A stretch of DNA of 64,000 nt from JAJYSO01 sp964579505 (GTDB lineage Bacteria > Bacteroidota > Bacteroidia > Flavobacteriales > Flavobacteriaceae). The translations under genes and the position numbers were made by a program. Location of the stretch: NCBI GenBank assembly GCA_964579505.1, contig CAZOGC010000003.1, positions 1 through 64,000 of the forward strand, read 5' to 3'. The notes under the pieces were generated by a model, which was not told where the DNA came from, did no database searches, and saw only the letters and a program-made list of their open reading frames with translations. Shown one piece after another: positions 47,049-57,098 of the stretch; position 1 is the stretch's first letter; each line of letters starts with the position of its first letter.

Positions 47049-48563
47049 ATGACAGGTAAAATCAAGCATATTAGTTTAGGATTATTGGCTTTGCTATTAA
47101 GCAATACCTTGTTGGCTCAATCATCCCCAAAAATGCTTCACCATACCAAAGAAAACAAAGTTTTTGTATGGGCAGGGAAATTATTTCTTTTGAATAAAAA
47201 AGAAAAACAGGAGGTACCGGCGTTGTTGCAATACCAGGCTTATGACAGCATTCCCGGACGCTATCACAAACAGCTAATTGTTGGAGAGTTAAAAAGTAGA
47301 AACAGTGATGAGTGCCATTTTCTATTGGGCTATGTGGAAAATCAAAGAGATGTGTCTTATCATTTTTATGGTTTTGCTGAAGACGGTCAAATAGAGCAAA
47401 CCATCCTAACCGGTGGCAACGACAAAAAGATGGCGGGTTATTTGGCCGACCCGACCAAAGCTGAAATGGGGGGCGCTTTTAAGTTGTTCAGAAAAGACAC
47501 GCTGATAGCTCCGAAAAGTATTGAAGCCACGCCGGATAAAATTTTTGGAACCTATGTTTATGATTTTGGTCCCGGGCAACCTGAAGGTCGTTTGAAAATA
47601 CAGAAGAACAAAAACGGCACGGTTAACCTTGAGTTGTATTCCATTGACAAAGGCGGAAGTGGTTATGTGAAAATACACAAAGACTCTTTACACCTAAAAG
47701 GCACTTCTTTCATCGTTGATGCAAAAGCTTATGGCGTTAGTGTTTATAAGGTGTTGGTGAAATTTTATAAAGGATTTGCGGTTACTGCATTTGTAGAACC
47801 CAATACCGAATCGGATCGGTTTGGAAAAAGAGCCACGGTAGAAGGATTTTTTATAAAGCAAAAAGAAGCAAAATACGGCGCTTGTTGGAAAGGCACTTTA
47901 GGGAAAAACATCCCTGTCTTTCTGCATTATCAAAAACAAGGAAGTTTGGTAGTAGGGGCAATAACTTATCTCAATACCAAAGCCAAGCAACCCATTCCTC
48001 TAATCGGTACAACTTATGTTGATGGACGATTGGGCTTAAACGAATATGCTACTGACGGAAACATCACCGGTATTTGGGTTGTGGCGCATCACGGGGACAG
48101 CCTCACAGGGCATTGGTATGCACCTTATTCTGAAGAGCAATATCCGGTAACTTTAACAAATCAATATACACCGGTTCCTGCTTCACCCATTACTGCCGAC
48201 CTACAAAATATTGCGGGAGAATATAACTACCAATACGGCAAAAAAGGCCCGCAGGGTGGATGGACGATTAAGCGAATAAACAAAGACAGCATTTCCATTT
48301 CAGGGTGGTCGGTTACCCACGCACCGGCGCGAAATATTGCTAATGTCAATACCGATACGGTTGCTTTAGTCGGGAACCATTTCATTTATCAAGTTAGCAC
48401 AGGCGATAAATGTAAAATAGTAATGAAAGGAACCTTTTATAAACATTTTTTGAGGATTACGTATATCAATGATGCCCCTTGTCACTATTATTTTGGGCAT
48501 AACGCTACCTTGGAAGGGATTTTTTATAAAACAAAAGAATCTTCTAAAGCTAATAAGCCTTAA
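47049..48563 (+). CDS. Secreted beta-rich protein with two tandem module pairs
   Basis: The 504-residue protein has a signal peptide (ending LLAQ). The mature part repeats an A-B layout twice. Module A reads like FVWAGKLFLLNKKE...PALLQYQ and again WKGTLGKNIPVFLHYQ. Module B starts FGTYVYDFGPGQPEGRLKI and AGEYNYQYGKKGPQGGWTI, and ends ATVEGFFIK and ATLEGIFYK. A third copy of module A is at the N-terminus of the protein at 60574. No enzyme motif is visible. I do not recognise a named family. Confidence 0.75.
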   Translation: MTGKIKHISLGLLALLLSNTLLAQSSPKMLHHTKENKVFVWAGKLFLLNKKEKQEVPALLQYQAYDSIPGRYHKQLIVGELKSRNSDECHFLLGYVENQRDVSYHFYGFAEDGQIEQTILTGGNDKKMAGYLADPTKAEMGGAFKLFRKDTLIAPKSIEATPDKIFGTYVYDFGPGQPEGRLKIQKNKNGTVNLELYSIDKGGSGYVKIHKDSLHLKGTSFIVDAKAYGVSVYKVLVKFYKGFAVTAFVEPNTESDRFGKRATVEGFFIKQKEAKYGACWKGTLGKNIPVFLHYQKQGSLVVGAITYLNTKAKQPIPLIGTTYVDGRLGLNEYATDGNITGIWVVAHHGDSLTGHWYAPYSEEQYPVTLTNQYTPVPASPITADLQNIAGEYNYQYGKKGPQGGWTIKRINKDSISISGWSVTHAPARNIANVNTDTVALVGNHFIYQVSTGDKCKIVMKGTFYKHFLRITYINDAPCHYYFGHNATLEGIFYKTKESSKANKP

Positions 48564-48595
48564 TAAATGAAAAGCTTTTAAAATATAGTAGAAAT

Positions 48596-50569
48596 ATGAG
48601 AGTAATAAGATATTTTTTAATTGGCGCATTTGTTCTAATTACCGGGGTTGCAAATGCCCAAATCACTTATAAAATTGATGATTTTTAAAATCAATATTAT
48701 GCCCGGGTGCATCTGGATGAAACGTCAAAATATAGTGACCCCAATTATACAAAAGGCTGGATTGCTATTTATAGCAGCGCGACCAATGATACAATTATTA
48801 AAATTGAGGTAGATCGTCTGAATGGTTTTGTGGATGAAGGTCAGGCACACGGTACCGATGTACCAAAACAGTATGCAGGTCAAAATGATGTATTTTATGA
48901 AGATGTCAATTTTGATGGGCGTAAAGACTTTATTCTAAAAAACTGGAGTCATCGGTCGGATTCTTGGAAACAATATCGAGTTTATTTGGCGCAGGCTGAT
49001 GGCGGTTTTACATACAGTTCTGAATTTTCAGAATTGACCAATGGTGAACGCGGTATGTTTGTTGTCGATTCTCAAAATCACACTTTGACAGTGAGCCACG
49101 ATGAATATTATAAAGATTATAAAAAGGTTTATAAAGTCATCAATAGAGAGCTAAAACCCTTCTCCGTTTATGCAGAATCCTATGCAAATCGCGAGAATCC
49201 TTTCTTTCATATACTCAAAGGGCGTGTTCAAAATCCGAAAGATAAACTGGATACTCATTATACATATTATCTGAATCCGAAGGATAAACGCGTGCATAAA
49301 ACCCTGACATTCCCTGTGAAAAAAAATGGCAAACGTGTGTTGCTGTTCGGTTTTAAAAAGCGGTTGATGTACGCTTTGATTCAGAAGGATGGCGCAATCG
49401 AGTTTAATTACGGACTTGATGACGAGAATTTTGCATACGCACAAACGGCATCCGGCAAATCGTTAAGTTTCCAAAAGGGCGTTTATTCCATTTATGAAAC
49501 GCCTAAAACTATTGGTATCAAGATTCATATAAAAGGAAAAACCTATGATTGGCAAGGCAATAAACAGAAACAAAAAGGCAATTTAAATCTTTTGCTGAAA
49601 GGCAACTATAAAAATGTGGGGCGACTATTTAGGGTACAGGGTTTTTCTAATCGCTATTATGCAAAGGTATTTCTTAAAAATCCAGATGCGGTGTTTAGTG
49701 CAGGCTGGGTTGCGGTGTATGATAAACAAAATGATTCCGAGCTTATCCGAGTGACATCAGATGAGTTGGCTGTTAATTTGAAGGAGGACAAGATGAAGGC
49801 CAATGTGCAGCAACTCCCATACGGCGAGCAAAGTGTTGTGATTTACGAAGATTTTAATTTCGATGGGAAAAAGGATTTGGCCATTGAAGATGGTCAGCAC
49901 AGCTGTTACCACGGACCTTCGTATCAAATCTATTTAGCAAAGCCCGATGATCGTGGTTTTAAGAAAAGCAAGGCATTTACCGAACTGGCTCAGAACTATT
50001 GTGGACTGTTTGAAGTAAACACTAAAACCAAGACATTGCACACAATGACCAAATCAGGCTGTTGCTGGCATCAGTATGCCACTTTTAAAGTCGAAAACAA
50101 TCAGCCGAAGCTTATTAAGAAAGTAGAAATAGACCATCGCGGAGGCGGGGGAATGTTATCACAAAGTAAGAAAGTAACCACTTATGCTAATGGGAAGAAA
50201 ACAGTCGAAACGGAAAGGAAGCTGAATATGAGGAATATGCAGGTTACCGAAAATACTATTTATGAGTTAGATTTCCCGTCCGGTAAAAAGATGTATTTAA
50301 TTGTCTATAACCCCGATACCTTGACCTATGCTTATGTTAATCAAAAAGGGAATATCGAGCTACTGTACTCCGGCAATTTTGTGTATAACACGAAGGAGAA
50401 ATCAATGAGCTTTACGCGAAAAGGAGTTACCTATACGATTCAAGGCAATCAGCTTATCGTTAAAACACCGAAAGGCATTTACAAGCATACAGGAAAGCAA
50501 GTGTCCGACTTTAAAGAGCTGCACGAAGCCATAGAGTGGGGTGTAAAGAATGTGAGTACTGTTCAATAA
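48596..50569 (+). pseudogene. XAC2610-like secreted protein gene interrupted by an in-frame TAA
   Basis: An ATG at 48596 opens a good signal peptide (MRVIRYFLIGAFVLITGVAN AQ). The frame then hits TAA at 48686-48688 (codon 31) and continues in the same frame for 620 further codons. The downstream part has two copies of one module. Each has an NxYYA(R/K)V(H/F)L start, an (S/A)GW(I/V)A(I/V)Y segment and an XAC2610-type loop (YEDVNFDGRKDF, YEDFNFDGKKDL). The second copy reads GFSNRYYAKV where the first reads DF-stop-NQYYARV, so the TAA most likely replaced a Ser codon (TCA to TAA). A GTG at 48707 could start a leaderless product. A sequencing error is also possible. Confidence 0.78.
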
Positions 50570-50577
50570 AGGATAAA

Positions 50578-51333
50578 ATGAAAACACGAAAAAAGATGAT
50601 CTCCTTAAAAAATAAAAACACCCTAATGAAACCATTTCTCCTGTGCTGTCTAATGATTGGTTTGTATAGTTGTTCAGGCCATTCACAAGCGCAAAATCAA
50701 CCCAAAGGCTGGGAAGTTGTTTTTAAAACTCATATAGTTGCGCTGCCAGGGGCAACAGACAAAGAAAAAACGAAGGTGAAGCGATTTAATGCTCATTCGA
50801 ATTATAGATGGGTGAAAAATCTGATGGCTGACAGCTTGTATACACGAGCGATTCGGCTGGGTCCTGTTCGAACATTTCACGTGAAGTTTGATCTTCGCGA
50901 CTCCCTTGTTTATACATACTGGTCAGATGAAAATACTGCCATTCGTGAGACATTTTCGGATTATAAAAAGGAATACTATGTTCGGACATTGCCAATAATT
51001 AATTTACATCAGTATCCGGATATTCAAAAGAAAATCCTGGGGAAGCCGGCTTATAAAATCACCTATAAATCGTATCGTGCACACCTCCTTGATTCTTCGC
51101 AGGTGACCCAATGGATAGCAAAGGATATCAAACCCGGTTTTCGACCGTTTGAATCGGATTCAGATTCAGATAAAAGACCAGAGGGTTTGATCCTTGAAGC
51201 AATTGTTACTGTTAATCATACCCAAAAGATTACAAAAGCAGTCAGTATAAAACAAGTGCCGGTCAATGAATTGAATTATGCACCGCCAAAGAAGTACACC
51301 ATAACAGACCAAAGCAATAAAACGGATGAATAA
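50578..51333 (+). CDS. GLPGLI/DUF4412-like lipoprotein
   Basis: The product has a lipoprotein signal with LYSC. The mature domain resembles the N-terminal domain of the WG protein at 42399: LGKPAYKITYKSYR, TQWIAKDIKPGFRPF and RPEGLILEAIVTVN. I give the start 8 bases after the preceding stop. The internal ATG at 50626 would give a shorter, more typical lipoprotein signal (MKPFLLCCLMIGLYSC) and may be the true start. Its last bases overlap the next gene. The function is unknown. Confidence 0.68.
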   Translation: MKTRKKMISLKNKNTLMKPFLLCCLMIGLYSCSGHSQAQNQPKGWEVVFKTHIVALPGATDKEKTKVKRFNAHSNYRWVKNLMADSLYTRAIRLGPVRTFHVKFDLRDSLVYTYWSDENTAIRETFSDYKKEYYVRTLPIINLHQYPDIQKKILGKPAYKITYKSYRAHLLDSSQVTQWIAKDIKPGFRPFESDSDSDKRPEGLILEAIVTVNHTQKITKAVSIKQVPVNELNYAPPKKYTITDQSNKTDE

Positions 51334-52603
51334 AATGAATTTTTTCCATAGAAATAATGAGCCCAACAACGATAGCGGTGAAGTTAAAATCGTTAATGGG
51401 GTTACGGTAAAATCATCAGGCAGACACAAGGTCTATGACTGTGAGTTTAATCTAAATGCTATAGAATATGCTTATTTGGTGGTCAATTCCCAACTGGAAT
51501 CGTATCTTTTTGTCTTTACCAATCATCCGGTGCGGCAAAACTTTATTTCAGTCCAATATAAGGGCTTCCAAAAGGTGTATGACACTTTATCCGAAAAATA
51601 TGGCTTCAATGATGCCTTGTTTAAGAAATATGTGCAGTCCGATAAACCTTTAAAGGCTTGCATCTGGCGGAGGCGGCACGCACCCAATTATGAAGTTGTG
51701 AATGAGCCAATGACAGACCTCGGCGATGGTTTTGAAATTCAATCACCAGAAAAAGAATTTGTTTCGTGGGATATGCCGCTTGGAACCTTGCGGCAGAAGT
51801 CTTTTATAGAAATTAAACCCAACTCTTTCGGTAGTCACACTTTAAGCTTTAAGTTTCCTGTGCGACTTGGAAATCTGATTTTGAATAATCTTCAAACCAC
51901 ACTTTATAAAGATCGTGAAGATATGCCGTTGCTTACATTCTCTACTTCCTGTTTCGATGAGAGCAATACCGACCGAAGTTACCGCGATATAAAGCAATTA
52001 TTTTTAGATGCCGTGAAGACTAAAAACCCTTCCGGATACGAGCGAAAAGATCAAAAACATACCTCTTTTACCATAAAAGGAATAACCTTTAGCATTACCT
52101 ACACTTATGACAGTGAATATGGATTTGAGTCGGGAGACACGTCTTTAACTATCGCCAATAATCGTGAATACAACGAGTTATTGGTGAATAAGGATTATGA
52201 AGATAAAATGGAAGTCTCCAAATATTTAATCTTAAAAAAAGGCATACACTTTCAGGGACTTTATCAAAGAAACAGTAGGATAAAGCGAACGCCTCCAAAG
52301 CTCGAATTATTATGCGGAGGAAAGCCGGCCATCTGGTTGGATAACAAAAATGGAAAAATTGGGTACGCTGCAAATGGCCTTGCACACATACTGGGTTCTT
52401 CGGAAATTGTTGACATAAAAATTCAAAATACGTTGCCTGCCAAAGGTGCCGGCAGAGCCGATATGGAATTAAATCTAAAAACTGAAGAATATAATTATGC
52501 TGTCTTTAGCGGAAATTGCAAGGATTTTGATTCGTATGTCGATGAGATTGAAAAGGTAACAGAGAAAAAGGTCATCTTTTTACCGGAAACAATGGATTGT
52601 TAA
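51326..52603 (+). CDS. Cytoplasmic protein of unknown function
   Basis: The 425-residue protein has no signal peptide or membrane segment, unlike almost all its neighbours, so it is expected in the cytoplasm. It has no motif I recognise. GFEIQSPEKEFVSWDMPLG and KPAIWLDNKNGKIGY are distinctive. Its start overlaps the end of the lipoprotein gene by 8 bases (a second ATG lies three codons on), suggesting coupled expression with a GLPGLI-like lipoprotein and being part of one unit. Confidence 0.65.
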   Translation: MNKMNFFHRNNEPNNDSGEVKIVNGVTVKSSGRHKVYDCEFNLNAIEYAYLVVNSQLESYLFVFTNHPVRQNFISVQYKGFQKVYDTLSEKYGFNDALFKKYVQSDKPLKACIWRRRHAPNYEVVNEPMTDLGDGFEIQSPEKEFVSWDMPLGTLRQKSFIEIKPNSFGSHTLSFKFPVRLGNLILNNLQTTLYKDREDMPLLTFSTSCFDESNTDRSYRDIKQLFLDAVKTKNPSGYERKDQKHTSFTIKGITFSITYTYDSEYGFESGDTSLTIANNREYNELLVNKDYEDKMEVSKYLILKKGIHFQGLYQRNSRIKRTPPKLELLCGGKPAIWLDNKNGKIGYAANGLAHILGSSEIVDIKIQNTLPAKGAGRADMELNLKTEEYNYAVFSGNCKDFDSYVDEIEKVTEKKVIFLPETMDC

Positions 52604-52622
52604 TTGTAAAACAAATTTAAAT

Positions 52623-53210
52623 ATGAAAAAAATAATGCTGATGTGTTTTTTAGCAGCCGGGCTACTATCCTCGGCGCAAGCTCAAGTAACGGATGCCGAT
52701 TTCGCCTGGAAAATAGATTATAGCACCCGTTTTCCCGAGGCTCCTGTAGATGCAGGTTTTACTGTTTACCTTACGCCTAACGATGTAAAATTTCAAATTC
52801 ACGGTGAAACCGACCGTTATTTTCTCGCCAATAAAAAGGATTCCGTTGAATACATCGTAAACAAACACTATAAAAAAGCCGGAATTTCGGAAGAAGATGA
52901 ACTACTGTTAAATAGCCTTCATATCGAGTTTAAATCAGATACCCAAAAAATGATGGGGTACGAAGTGAAAAAAGCGGAGATAACCTATCCGGGCAAGAGT
53001 GGACACGTGATGGTCTGGTACACCAAAGCACTTCCTCGAGCTTATTGGATGGGAACACCGTATTTAAAGAATATTCCCGGTTGTGTTTTAAAAATCGTTG
53101 CCGGCGAAGTAGGAAATGAAAAAGATACGGTTCAGGCACAAAGTATCGAAAAAGTGAAGGTTGCTGAGGATTTTTTCAAAATTCCCAAAGGATATAAAAT
53201 AAAGAGATAA
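52623..53210 (+). CDS. Secreted GLPGLI/DUF4412-like protein
   Basis: The 195-residue protein has a signal peptide (ending SAQAQ). Its core MGYEVKKAEITYPG, VMVWYTKALPRAYWMG and IPGCVLKI matches, in order, the N-terminal domain of the WG protein at 42399. This is a stand-alone version of that domain. It lies 4 bases before the second WG-repeat gene, so the two domains that are fused at 42399 are neighbours here. Function is unknown. Confidence 0.75.
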   Translation: MKKIMLMCFLAAGLLSSAQAQVTDADFAWKIDYSTRFPEAPVDAGFTVYLTPNDVKFQIHGETDRYFLANKKDSVEYIVNKHYKKAGISEEDELLLNSLHIEFKSDTQKMMGYEVKKAEITYPGKSGHVMVWYTKALPRAYWMGTPYLKNIPGCVLKIVAGEVGNEKDTVQAQSIEKVKVAEDFFKIPKGYKIKR

Positions 53211-53214
53211 TGAT

Positions 53215-55095
53215 ATGAGAGTTAAAAGTAAGTATAGATTATTAGGGAAAGCGGGGCTTGCCGGTCTGCTTGTATTGCTATGTTTTGCCGCAAGAGCCCA
53301 AAACGTACATTACGTCTTGAAGCCGAGCTTTCAATATGATAGAATCAGTAGTTATTCCGAAGGATTGTCCAGAGTACAAATCGGCTTTGATACCACCGGC
53401 TTTTTAAATCGATCGGGCAAGTTGGTGTTTACCGTGCCTTATAATTATGGCTACGTTCACAACTTTCATAACGGCCTGGCGCGGGTACAAAAAGAAACGG
53501 ACGATGGCTATCTTTATGGCTATATCAATAAAAAGGGAAAGCTCAGTATTCCGTTCAATTTTCTGGAGGCAAAAGATTTTTCGGATAATCGGGCGGTAGT
53601 TTACACGCTGGAAAATGGTTGGGAAGTTATCAATAGAAAAGGACAACCCGTTATCGACGATTCTATCCTGATTACCGAAATGCCGCACACCAATTCCGAT
53701 AAAATGTACGATGTAGAACCACCGGGTTTTCACGATGGACTGATGCTAACGCGAAGAAATAAAAAATACGGTTATGCCAATAAATTCGGCAAAATAGTTA
53801 TTCCCTGCCGGTATGATATTGCCTTAGATTTTTCGGATGGAGCCGCGTTGGTGGCCAATGAGATTCCGTACAAAAAAATGAAAGGTAATTCTGTTATCGA
53901 CAGTATTTATAATAGTTTGCCGGATGGCCCTTTACAGAAACAGTGGATGATTATCAATAAAGCAGGGAAGGTGGTTTACCATTTCAAAAAAGGCGAACAT
54001 CCGGATTGGCAGGAGAATTTTTCGGACGGATTAGTAGGGTTTTATAATGGCAGGAAAAAAGGATTTGTCAATGCTAAAGGGGAGGTCATTGTACCCGCAA
54101 AATATGGCAACAATCCCTACCCGCTGGCGTATTCGGATGGAGTGACTATTATTCAGATTCGGGGACAAAAAAGCGACAATAGCGACGGATATTTTATTCT
54201 CAAAGATACCACCGGCAAAACCATTTCAAAGATACCATTTCAAACTGAAAAAGGACTGATGTACAATTCTAATTTAGCCTACCACGAAGGTCTTTTAGCC
54301 GTAAAATTATTACAGAAAAAAGGAGAAATGGCCTGGGGCTATATCGATAAACAGGGCAATGTGGTGATTGCCCCTCAATTTAGTAAAGCTCTTGATTTTC
54401 ACGATGGCAGGGCTGTGGTAGTCACCCACGGGAAAGTGGGAATTATTAAAAACCCGCTTCTTGGCTTTAGTCAAACTAAGAAGGCTAATTGTGATTGTCC
54501 GAAGGAAATGGCTGGTTCAAAAATAGATACCATTTTCCGACTCCCCGATGGGAAAGCTATTGCATTATGTGGATATACCCAAAGCCCGAAAGATTCCGAC
54601 CTGTCTGAATTTGCCTTAATGGACTATCAAACCGGTCAAAGAATCGGTGTTTGGGGGTCTTTTTCCTCTTGCTCTATTCAGGAAAAGGGGGATACGTTGG
54701 TGGTACACGAAAACAAGAATTTTCCGGTAGGGAAAAATTATTCCTACCAATACAGCGCGTGGACAAAGACGGATATTTTTAATAAAAAAGGAAAATGGAT
54801 CGTCCAACATCGCTTTGATTCCGGCATTAAAAAATATACGTCCAAACAAATTGCAGCTGTCATTCATCAGTATGATACTACACCAAGCACTGCCAAAAAG
54901 ACGGAGAATGTAATGCTTATAGCTTATAAATTGTTTATTGCTACCATCTCGGGAAGTAAGGAGGCGCGCATTCGTCTTTTGAATTTTGATAAAAAGTATG
55001 GAGAGCTGGATGGCGCCTGGGCAGAAGGGTATGATGATTTAATGGGGATGTTGAAGAGTTGGGAGGACAAAAAGATACATTATCCTGCCGAATAA
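53215..55095 (+). CDS. Secreted WG-repeat protein
   Basis: The 626-residue protein has a signal peptide (ending ARAQ). About eight WG-type repeats follow (YGYINKKGKLSIPFNF, YGYANKFGKIVIPCRYD, WGYIDKQGNVVIAPQF). A different C-terminal domain from about 430 begins CDCPKEMAGSKIDTIF. Its stop overlaps the next ATG (TAATG), implying that the now broken downstream gene was translationally coupled. It has no enzyme motif. Confidence 0.85.
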   Translation: MRVKSKYRLLGKAGLAGLLVLLCFAARAQNVHYVLKPSFQYDRISSYSEGLSRVQIGFDTTGFLNRSGKLVFTVPYNYGYVHNFHNGLARVQKETDDGYLYGYINKKGKLSIPFNFLEAKDFSDNRAVVYTLENGWEVINRKGQPVIDDSILITEMPHTNSDKMYDVEPPGFHDGLMLTRRNKKYGYANKFGKIVIPCRYDIALDFSDGAALVANEIPYKKMKGNSVIDSIYNSLPDGPLQKQWMIINKAGKVVYHFKKGEHPDWQENFSDGLVGFYNGRKKGFVNAKGEVIVPAKYGNNPYPLAYSDGVTIIQIRGQKSDNSDGYFILKDTTGKTISKIPFQTEKGLMYNSNLAYHEGLLAVKLLQKKGEMAWGYIDKQGNVVIAPQFSKALDFHDGRAVVVTHGKVGIIKNPLLGFSQTKKANCDCPKEMAGSKIDTIFRLPDGKAIALCGYTQSPKDSDLSEFALMDYQTGQRIGVWGSFSSCSIQEKGDTLVVHENKNFPVGKNYSYQYSAWTKTDIFNKKGKWIVQHRFDSGIKKYTSKQIAAVIHQYDTTPSTAKKTENVMLIAYKLFIATISGSKEARIRLLNFDKKYGELDGAWAEGYDDLMGMLKSWEDKKIHYPAE

Positions 55096-55819
55096 TGGAG
55101 GAACTGTCATTTTCTAGATGTCTTTTTCACTCCTTGTATATCCTTTGTAACTACCCTGTAAAGTGGCCGGTCAAAACCGAAAACGCTAACTTTGAATCGA
55201 AAATAAAGATTTTGAAAAAAATCAAGTCGATTTCAAAAACAGCTTATATGGCTGTCGATAGTGCCGGGGTGTGGGTTAAAGGAAAGCGACTGACAAAAAC
55301 ACTTGATAATTTTCAAATGTATCAAGGAAATCGGTCGTATTTTTTTAATAAAAAAGGACAGATAGTTAAAGAGGTTTATTAACCGTTTGTAGGTGCCAAA
55401 ATAGTCTTTTTACGACAGTATAATCAGCGCGGAAAATCAAGCAAGTTAACGGTTCTTGAAAAAGGAGAACTTCAGTATTGGCAAACGATGCAATACGATA
55501 AAAGGGTAAATAAAATGACGATGCTGACCTATCAACCGGATAGCAGCGTTACAAGATACTGGGCTTTTTGGCTGAATAATAAGGGAAAGAAAATAGAAAA
55601 GCGCTATTATAACAAATCTGAGGAGTTACAAATCATTACCGGTTTGATTATGATAATCAAGGAAATCGTACTGCCAAAAAGGTTCATTTTATCGGTAATA
55701 TTCAGTCGGATTTTGAAATTATTTACGGCTATGATAAAAAAGGAAATTGGATTCAGAAAAGTATTTTAAAAAACCACAACCACCGCCTGATAATCACTCG
55801 TGAGATTGCGTATTATTAA
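55095..55819 (+). pseudogene. Decayed gene with a nonsense codon and a frameshift
   Basis: An ATG overlapping the preceding stop opens a frame that reads to TAA at 55380-55382. It continues in the same frame through PFVGAKIVFLRQYNQRGK and WAFWLNNKGKKIEKRYY. It then needs a one-base shift near 55640 to continue as RFDYDNQGNRTAKKVHF, GYDKKGNWIQKSIL and end ITREIAYY before TAA at 55817. Joined, it would encode about 240 residues with YD-type repeats (FDYDNQGNRT). Two independent lesions make this a real pseudogene rather than two short genes. Confidence 0.82.
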
Positions 55820-55847
55820 TCAAAAGACTGTCGTAAAATAGGAATGA

Positions 55848-57080
55848 ATGAAAGGTATAAAATTTAAAATAAATTTGATTATCGCCCTCTTTGCCTTGGT
55901 TGGGTTTTCCGAGTCGCAAGCGCAAACCAAGGCGAATTTGAAAGATTACCTGGTTCAGGATTACAATCCCGAGCAAACGGAAGTCATTACAGCCAGTGGT
56001 CTGTTTATTGTTGCCCCCGAAGTCAAGACTTTTGAGAATGAACAATCGGAGGCCGCTCAAAATTATTTCGTTGCGATGGATGATCGAATGTATTATTCAT
56101 CGCAATTGATACAGTGGTTCGAAAAAAGAAGCATCCCGGGACATTATACCTCCAAACGGTATTTAAAAATTGTGGGCGCACAACAAGAATGGGTAGTCGA
56201 TACACAGAAGAAAGTCAAGGGGCGCACGATTGATGCCATTGTGTATAAAGCAGGACAAGCGCCAATTATGATTAGCTTATATGAAAATATGACGGCTTCT
56301 GACCGGTTGATAGACTATTTGAAAAGGGGCAAAGGTAAGTTTGTATCCGATACTAATCAATTAGTTATCAATCGCTTGTCAGCCAGTATTCATTCGCACA
56401 GCTTTTTGTATGGCTCTAAAACGACTAATTACAAGGACTTAGCAAGATGGAATCAAAAATTAACGACTGTACTGATACAATACAGCCGCCTGCATCCGCA
56501 ATTTTTGGCGCAAAACAATCCATTTCTACAAAACAATTACCTGGGTGTGCTGACTTCGACAGATAATAAATTCCGTATCATTTGTTGGAACGACGGGATG
56601 AACGGAACAATGCAGGAGTGGCGCGCCATTGCGTTTTGGAAAACAAAATCAGGCATCAAAGCAAAAGTGTTAGAAGCAGGCGATAGCCACCGCAATATTT
56701 ACGGGCTAATGCCACAATATTGGAATATTGTCGATTACAAGCTGGATGATGGAAAAACGGTGTATTTGGTACGTGGCATAGGCTACGGCAGCAACCGGAT
56801 TAAGATGAGCTTTGTAAAGTCCTTCGCCATCATCCCATCAGGAAAATTGAATGATAGTTATGAACTTTTTAAAACGCCGATTAAAACCCTGAACCATATT
56901 TCGCTGGAGATAGATTTGATGACTGCGCCGCGAGATGATTACAATCCCTATATTCATCTCAGTAAAGACTGGAAAACCTTGTATATCCCGCTGGCGGATA
57001 AAAAAGGAAAAGTGACGGCGGGAAAGCATTTAATCTATCGGTTTAACGGGCGCTATTTTGTGTTTCAAGGGGTGGAATAA
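55848..57080 (+). CDS. Secreted protein of unknown function
   Basis: The 410-residue protein has a signal peptide (residues 1-26, ending QAQ). The mature part is mixed alpha/beta, with EWRAIAFWKTKSGIKAKVLE and DRLIDYLKRGKG segments. I recognise no family, and there are no WG repeats or XAC2610-like loops. It follows the broken gene by 28 bases and precedes the next gene by 18, so it belongs to the same rightward series. Confidence 0.7.
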   Translation: MKGIKFKINLIIALFALVGFSESQAQTKANLKDYLVQDYNPEQTEVITASGLFIVAPEVKTFENEQSEAAQNYFVAMDDRMYYSSQLIQWFEKRSIPGHYTSKRYLKIVGAQQEWVVDTQKKVKGRTIDAIVYKAGQAPIMISLYENMTASDRLIDYLKRGKGKFVSDTNQLVINRLSASIHSHSFLYGSKTTNYKDLARWNQKLTTVLIQYSRLHPQFLAQNNPFLQNNYLGVLTSTDNKFRIICWNDGMNGTMQEWRAIAFWKTKSGIKAKVLEAGDSHRNIYGLMPQYWNIVDYKLDDGKTVYLVRGIGYGSNRIKMSFVKSFAIIPSGKLNDSYELFKTPIKTLNHISLEIDLMTAPRDDYNPYIHLSKDWKTLYIPLADKKGKVTAGKHLIYRFNGRYFVFQGVE

Positions 57081-57098
57081 ATTATCATAAAGAACAAT

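Noticed and set aside
48686..48688. Recoding of the in-frame TAA as sense
   Set aside because: There is no sign of a recoding structure, and TAA is used as a normal stop throughout the window.
55059..55769. Two short independent genes (55059-55382 and 55488-55769)
   Set aside because: They lie in one frame, separated by a single stop, and the second runs into nonsense after a frameshift. The coherent reading is one decayed gene at 55095-55819.
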